From Chloroflexota bacterium (GTDB lineage Bacteria > Chloroflexota > Anaerolineae > Promineifilales > Promineifilaceae), in the NCBI GenBank assembly GCA_008501785.1, contig QQUD01000546.1:1-9320 (forward strand): a stretch of 9,320 bases of DNA, read 5' to 3'. The position numbers were made by a program, and so were the translations under genes. The notes beneath the pieces are model-generated. The model was given only the letters and a program-made list of their open reading frames with translations. It was not told the DNA's origin and did no database searches. The number at the start of each line of letters is the position of its first letter. Position 1 is the stretch's first letter. Positions 5,501 to 9,320 of this stretch are shown piece by piece.

Positions 5501-8155
5501 ATGCAATCGTATATTCAAAGAATTCACAATAAGACTCAATTTGATATTTCCAGCGTGGGCGGAAAGGGTGCGAATCTTATCGAACTGGCTGCAATTGAAG
5601 GGATTCATATCCCGGAAGGTTTCTGTGTCACGACAGACGCCTATATAAAAACATTTGAGCGCTGCGCCGAACTGAACGGGCTATTGGACCAACTCTCGAC
5701 AATGCAAGTTCATCATCAGGATGAAATCAGTGCGATCAATGCACAAATTCGTAGCGTCATTGAGAATCAGGAAATCCCTCAAGATATAACAGACGCTATC
5801 GCAGCAGAGCTGCAAACTCATGGAGAAAAACTTTCCTATGCAGTACGTTCAAGTGCGACAGCAGAAGATTTGCCTACGGCATCCTTTGCAGGACAGCATG
5901 ATACCTACCTGAACATCATTGGAAAAGATTCGATTCTAAAGCATATGCGTAAATGTTGGGCTTCGTTATTCACCGACCGAGCCGTCATGTACAGAATCCA
6001 CAATAGGTTTGATCATAGAAAGGTGTTTTTGGCTGTAGTGGTCCAGCGTATGGTCATACCCGAATCATCGGGCATCATGTTTACGGCTGACCCGGTCACA
6101 TCGAACAGGAAGATCGTTTCAATTGATGCAAGCTATGGCCTCGGTGAAGCGCTGGTATCAGGATTGGTCAACTCGGACAACTATAAGGTGCAGGCAGGCG
6201 AGATAATCAGTAAAACAATTGGAAAGAAGAACCACGCTATCTATACCTTGAAAAATGGCGGTACAGAGGAACGGGAAATTGGATCTGATCTAAGAGCTAT
6301 GCAGGCTCTCACCAATGCTCAAATCCTGGAACTGGCACAACTGGGGAGACAAATAGAGAACTATTTCTCCTGCCCTCAAGATATTGAATGGTGTCGTCAT
6401 GAGAACGAACTCTACATTGTTCAGAGTCGGCCAATCACGACTTTATACCCCATCCCCGAGCGAAATGACGGAATGAATCATGTGTATATGTCCGGCGGCC
6501 ATTTGCAGATGATGACAGACCCCATCAAACCGCTTGGCATGTATTTCTTGAAAACCGTACTTGGTAACAATCCCGCAGTGTATTTTGAGCTTGGCGGCAG
6601 GCTGTTTCTTGATTTAAGCCAGGATCTCACTTCATTTATGGGACGTGCAATGGCGAGCAGCCTTCTTGGTGCAATGGGTGATGACCTGCTTACAAATGCC
6701 GTAAAGAAATTGGCAAAACAGAAACAGTATATAAAGACGCTCCCGCGAGGCAAAGACCGAGTCTTTCAGGTGAGTAAAGATGATGTCTCCTTTGCACCGC
6801 TCATTCATGCGTTCAAGATTTACCGCAAGAACGACCCGGATATTGTCAGAAAACTTATCGATAAAGAAACACAATCAATTGAACGGTTACAACAGGAGAT
6901 TGAGAAGCTATCGGGAGATGATCTGTTCGCGTATATCGAGGACGATCACCATGGTCGCAGAAAAAAGATAACAACGCCAGAGGCGGCAGGAGCAATTGCA
7001 GTTCCGCTGTTGGCGGGACAATGGTTAAACAAAAAGATTGAAAAATGGCTTGGTGAAAAGAATGCTGCTGACACCTTTATTCAATCGGTACCGAACAGTG
7101 TCACTGCTGACGCAGGCCTCGCATTGTTAGATGTCGGGGATGTCGTCCGGAAATACCCTGAAGTGCTGGCCTACTTTGAGCATGCAAAGGATGAAACCTT
7201 CTTCGATGATCTGGCAAAGCTTGCAGGTGGCAGTGCCGTCACTGAGTCAATCCAAGCGTATCTCGATCATTTCGGTATGCGCTGTTCTGGTGATATTGAT
7301 ATCACCACAGCTCGCTGGAGCGAGAAGCCGACACAGCTCATCCCCATGATTCTGAGCAATATCAGAAACTTTGAACCAAATGCACGGATGGCAAAACATG
7401 AGCAGGGCATCAAAGAATCAGAAGAAAGAATACAAGACTTCGCAAATCGCCTGGAGAAGCTGCGCGGTGGCAAGAGGAAAGCAAAGCAGGTAAAGAAAAT
7501 CGCCGGAATGATACGGAACCATATTGGCTATCGTGAATATCCAAAATTCTCCTACATTCAACGATACTTTATTTATAAAAAAGCCCTGCTCAAAGAAGCA
7601 GCGAAGCTTGTGAAAAAGGGTATCCTCCGGGAGAAGGAAGATAGTTACTTCTTATATTTTGATGAGTTACGTGAGACGGTAAAAAGTGGCAAGGTTGACT
7701 ATGACATCATTATCAAAAGAAAAGCAGAATACCAAACCTATGAAAAACTCACACCTCCCAGATTAGTGACTTCAGATGGTGAAATCATAACCGGGGAATA
7801 TGACAAGAAAGACATTCCGATTGATGCGCTCCCAGGTGTGGCCGTATCATCAGGTATTATCGAAGGCCGCGCACGCATTGTAAACAAGATGGAAGATGCG
7901 GACCTTGATGAGGGAGATATTCTCGTTGCTGAGTACACCGATCCTAGCTGGACCCCTCTTTTCGTGTCTATAAAAGGACTCGTCACAGAAGTGGGGGGAA
8001 TCGCTACTCATGGAGCGATAATCGCGAGGGAATACGGCCTTCCCGCAGTCGTGAGTGTTGAGAATGCGACCCGCTTGATAAAGGATGGGCAGATGATACG
8101 AGTGAATGGTACGACGGGCTATGTCGAGATATATCTCCCAGGGATATCTGCATAA
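5501..8155 (+). CDS. rph: Rifampicin phosphotransferase family enzyme
   Basis: RPH enzymes inactivate rifamycins by ATP-dependent phosphorylation (giving AMP and Pi), using a swinging phospho-His domain. The 884-residue protein matches the family layout and usual length (about 860-870). The ATP-binding domain, about residues 1-315, holds VGGKGANL with Lys22, YAVRSSATAEDLP with Arg116, ADPVTSNRK, YGLGEALVSGLV and DIEWC...YIVQSRPITTL. The substrate-binding domain, about 325-760, opens with HVYMSGGHLQMMTDPIKPLG and later has LGEKNAADT, FGMRCSGDIDITTARWSEKP and GYREYPKFSYIQRYF. The C-terminal domain holds ATHGAIIAREYGLPAVV with catalytic His837 (codon 8009-8011). The swivelling His domain is at the extreme C-terminus and no PEP-binding TIM barrel follows, which separates it from true PEP synthase. 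GGGAG (5489-5493) lies 7 bases before the ATG. It is intact and co-transcribed with tetR. Resistance activity itself is inferred from recalled family similarity. Confidence 0.87.
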   Translation: MQSYIQRIHNKTQFDISSVGGKGANLIELAAIEGIHIPEGFCVTTDAYIKTFERCAELNGLLDQLSTMQVHHQDEISAINAQIRSVIENQEIPQDITDAIAAELQTHGEKLSYAVRSSATAEDLPTASFAGQHDTYLNIIGKDSILKHMRKCWASLFTDRAVMYRIHNRFDHRKVFLAVVVQRMVIPESSGIMFTADPVTSNRKIVSIDASYGLGEALVSGLVNSDNYKVQAGEIISKTIGKKNHAIYTLKNGGTEEREIGSDLRAMQALTNAQILELAQLGRQIENYFSCPQDIEWCRHENELYIVQSRPITTLYPIPERNDGMNHVYMSGGHLQMMTDPIKPLGMYFLKTVLGNNPAVYFELGGRLFLDLSQDLTSFMGRAMASSLLGAMGDDLLTNAVKKLAKQKQYIKTLPRGKDRVFQVSKDDVSFAPLIHAFKIYRKNDPDIVRKLIDKETQSIERLQQEIEKLSGDDLFAYIEDDHHGRRKKITTPEAAGAIAVPLLAGQWLNKKIEKWLGEKNAADTFIQSVPNSVTADAGLALLDVGDVVRKYPEVLAYFEHAKDETFFDDLAKLAGGSAVTESIQAYLDHFGMRCSGDIDITTARWSEKPTQLIPMILSNIRNFEPNARMAKHEQGIKESEERIQDFANRLEKLRGGKRKAKQVKKIAGMIRNHIGYREYPKFSYIQRYFIYKKALLKEAAKLVKKGILREKEDSYFLYFDELRETVKSGKVDYDIIIKRKAEYQTYEKLTPPRLVTSDGEIITGEYDKKDIPIDALPGVAVSSGIIEGRARIVNKMEDADLDEGDILVAEYTDPSWTPLFVSIKGLVTEVGGIATHGAIIAREYGLPAVVSVENATRLIKDGQMIRVNGTTGYVEIYLPGISA

Positions 8156-8162
8156 ATTGTCG

Positions 8163-8198
8163 TGCGGGCGCTTTTTTGTGTCCAAGAAAGCGCCCGCA
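8163..8198 (+). terminator. Hairpin terminator after rph
   Basis: TGCGGGCGCTTT (8163-8174) pairs perfectly with AAAGCGCCCGCA (8187-8198). This gives a 12 bp GC-rich stem with a 12-base loop, 7 bases after the rph stop. The T-run lies at the inner end of the stem and in the loop rather than after it, so Rho-independent termination may be incomplete. It is the last sequence before the insertion element. Confidence 0.65.
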
Positions 8199-8206
8199 TT
8201 ACAAAC

Positions 8207-8232
8207 TGATCTTCCCCCAATATTATAGACAC
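8207..8232 (+). repeat. IS3-family left terminal inverted repeat
   Basis: Matches the complement of 9168-9193 at 21 of 26 positions: the first 12 (TGATCTTCCCCC) and last 7 (TAGACAC) are identical, around a variable centre. Weaker similarity continues to about 40 bases, roughly 31 of 40 in all. The orfB stop codon (8223-8225) lies inside it. Confidence 0.85.
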
Positions 8233-8834
8233 ACAGAAGAGACAAAAAGATGCTTAAAATAAATCTCTTCAAATGTCATTGGATTGAGATAATCCAACGT
8301 TGAATGGCGACGCTTTCTATTATAGAAGGCCTCGATGTAAAAGAAAATATCAGTTCGTGCCGAATTGCGGGTTTCGTAATATTTGTGATGCACTTGTTCC
8401 CTTTTTAGAGTGCTGAAAAAACTTTCCGTGGGCGCGTTATCCCAACAATCCCCTTTACCGCTCATGCTGACAAGCATTTCGTTTGCTGCCAGAAGCTCTC
8501 GATAAGGTTTTCCCGTATACTGACTGCCTCGGTCTGAATGATGTAATAATCCGGCATCTGGTTTTCTTTGCTCAATAGCCATTTCCAAAGCATTGGTTAC
8601 CAAGTCACTTGTTATCCGCTTTGACATTGCCCAGCCCACAATACGTCGAGAAAAGAGGTCGAGTTCAGCATGAATTTCTTTGATTTTCTCTGTTAGCTTG
8701 TCATTCGCCATCTTCAACTTGCTATCTGGTCGTTTTCGCCAATCATAATAGCCGCTTGACGACACTGCCAGCAGTTTACACATCCGCCGCACCGAAAATG
8801 TTTCTCGGTGATTTTCAATAAATTGGTATCTCAT
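8223..8834 (-). pseudogene. IS3-family transposase OrfB, internally deleted
   Basis: OrfB carries the DDE integrase core. The N-terminal part reads MRYQFIENHRETFSVRRMCK and SSSGYYDWRKRP; the C-terminal part has HHSDRGSQYTGKPYRE (second Asp), WDNAPTESFFSTLKRE (catalytic Glu) and YNRKRRHSTLDYLNPMTFE. At residues 57-58 (about 8660-8665) the sequence jumps from EIHAE straight to LDLFSRRIVGWAM. In intact relatives, roughly 75-85 residues lie between these points, including the 'W..DiTYi' segment with the first catalytic Asp. The product is 203 residues where about 280 are usual. The deletion keeps the frame, so a protein could still be made, but it should be catalytically dead. Its ATG overlaps the orfA stop (ATGA at 8831-8834). 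Confidence 0.87.
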
Positions 8835-9127
8835 CGGCTTGGAACGCTGAAGATGGCGACTGCTTTTTTTAGAATGTCTCTTTCTTGCCGCAAAATAGCA
8901 TTCTCTTTTTCCAGTTGCCTCATTTTTTCTTGCTCAGGCATCAATCTTCCCTTTCCAGGAAAGGCATTCTGCCCATTTTTATCTTGTTTTCGTTTCCAAC
9001 GTGAGAGCAAACCGTGTGTAATGCCTAACTCACTTTCAATAGCTGTTGCACTTTTACCGCTACTTTGCCACAGTTGGATCGCTTCTTGCTTGAATTCTGG
9101 TGAATAAGTTCTTTTTTGTCTTATCAT
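8831..9127 (-). CDS. IS3-family transposase OrfA
   Basis: This 98-residue DNA-binding subunit recognises the IS ends and provides the N-terminus of the OrfAB fusion transposase. The helix-turn-helix covers about residues 10-45 (FKQEAIQLWQSSGKSATAIE followed by SELGITHGLLSRWKRK). A leucine-zipper-like heptad stretch follows at about 64-90 (EQEKMRQLEKENAILRQERD, then ILKKAVAIF). The ATG at 9127 is preceded by GGAGGAA on the minus strand (9131-9137), a strong ribosome site. Length and motifs are normal, so OrfA looks intact. With OrfB damaged, OrfA alone could at most bind the ends and repress or interfere with related elements. Confidence 0.9.
   Translation of the reverse strand: MIRQKRTYSPEFKQEAIQLWQSSGKSATAIESELGITHGLLSRWKRKQDKNGQNAFPGKGRLMPEQEKMRQLEKENAILRQERDILKKAVAIFSVPSR
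8864..8870 (-). promoter_or_regulatory. -1 ribosomal frameshift site for OrfAB
   Basis: On the minus strand the orfA frame reads CTA AAA AAA GCA, giving the slippery heptamer A-AAA-AAA followed by G. Slipping back by one gives AAA AAA AGC AGT CGC..., which runs without a stop into orfB at 8834. The position, about 30 bases before the orfB start, is normal for the IS3 family. Confidence 0.75.
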
Positions 9128-9167
9128 TTTTTCCTCCGAAAAAAGTAGTTTACTTTGTCTTTTCTTG

Positions 9168-9193
9168 GTGTCTACTTTTTCGGGGGAAGATCA
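9168..9193 (-). repeat. IS3-family right terminal inverted repeat
   Basis: Partner of 8207-8232, lying upstream of orfA on the transposase-promoter side. Its outer 12 bases are identical to those of the left end. It directly abuts the reverse-transcriptase fragment. Confidence 0.85.
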
Positions 9194-9194
9194 C

Positions 9195-9320
9195 AAAGAC
9201 GGCTTCGATTTTCTTGGACAAACCATCCGCAGATTTAAGGACAAACTCATCATCCAACCAAGTAAGGATAGTGTGCATTCATTTCTGGACAAGATACGCC
9301 GTACCATCCGTTCACATTTG
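9195..9320 (+). pseudogene. Group II intron reverse transcriptase/maturase fragment (runs off the window)
   Basis: From 9195 the + strand reads KDGFDFLGQTIRRFKDKLI and then IQPSKDSVHSFLDKIRRTIRSHL, open to the right edge. This is the thumb/domain-X transition of bacterial group II intron-encoded proteins, whose consensus resembles 'GFDFLG..iRry..KLLIkPSKk.v..fl.kir..ik'. The palm and YADD region that should precede it is absent: the bases just upstream are the IS right end, and beyond the IS lies only the rph terminator. The 5' portion was therefore lost, either before or during IS insertion. The 3' part lies outside the window. The maturase call rests on this short but distinctive stretch. 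Confidence 0.8.

Larger units (their letters stand above)
8207..9193 (-). mobile_element. IS3-family insertion sequence with deleted orfB, 987 bp
   Basis: The element begins TGATCTTCCCCC and ends GGGGGAAGATCA, in the 5'-TG...CA-3' style of IS3-family elements. It encodes orfA and orfB on the minus strand with orfB in the -1 frame. At 987 bp it is shorter than the usual 1.2-1.3 kb, which fits the internal deletion seen in orfB. The flanks (…acaaac on the left, caaagac… on the right) show no 3-5 bp target duplication at these boundaries. It probably lost its own transposase but could still be moved by an intact relative because both ends are preserved. Confidence 0.88.

Noticed and set aside
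5501..8155. Phosphoenolpyruvate synthase or pyruvate phosphate dikinase
   Set aside because: The phospho-His domain is the last domain and there is no C-terminal PEP-binding barrel. The middle domain matches RPH instead.
8201..9197. ACAAA on both sides of the IS (8201-8205 and 9193-9197) as a target duplication
   Set aside because: The right copy uses the terminal A of the inverted repeat and the left copy is one base short of the element, so the ends would be asymmetrical. Probably chance.
1..9320. tRNA, rRNA, CRISPR array or riboswitch
   Set aside because: No cloverleaf, ribosomal core sequence, regularly spaced repeat or known riboswitch core was seen on either strand by eye.

Overview
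The window looks like bacterial chromosomal DNA with two unlike parts. Bases 1 to about 4014 carry the 3' part of a nitrous-oxide-reductase maturation cluster on the + strand: nosD (5' end outside the window), nosF, nosY, nosL and a small lipoprotein c-type cytochrome. The proteins and gene order resemble 'atypical' (clade II) nos clusters, such as those of Chloroflexota and related environmental bacteria. The Gly/Asp-rich lipoproteins and a repeated ACGGCCGT palindrome fit that kind of host, but the taxonomic call is only a weak inference. nosZ itself is not in view and would be expected upstream.

Bases 4015 to about 4790 form a junction zone. It holds a roughly 100 bp nested inverted repeat (REP/MITE-like, 4090-4189) and, on the minus strand, a decayed serine recombinase. 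The recombinase has an in-frame TGA, an apparent frameshift in an A-tract at its start, and no recognisable C-terminal DNA-binding domain.

Bases 4774 to 8198 are a compact and apparently intact + strand cassette. A strong promoter (TTGACC-17-TATACT) is bracketed by two 13 bp operator-like palindromes. It is followed by a TetR/AcrR repressor starting at TTG behind a perfect AAGGAGG, then an 884-residue enzyme that matches the rifampicin phosphotransferase (RPH) family from end to end, then a 12 bp-stem hairpin. The cassette has strong Firmicutes-like expression signals and lacks the palindrome that is frequent in the nos part, so it looks acquired. The likely logic is an inducible antibiotic-inactivation operon in which TetR represses itself and rph until a ligand, perhaps a rifamycin, releases it.

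Bases 8207-9193 are a 987 bp IS3-family element on the minus strand. It has good terminal inverted repeats and an intact orfA and -1 slippery site. Its orfB carries an in-frame internal deletion that removes the region of the first catalytic Asp, so the element should not be autonomous. Directly beyond it, 9195-9320 encodes a fragment of a group II intron reverse transcriptase/maturase that runs off the window. The tetR-rph cassette is therefore flanked on both sides by mobile-element remains.
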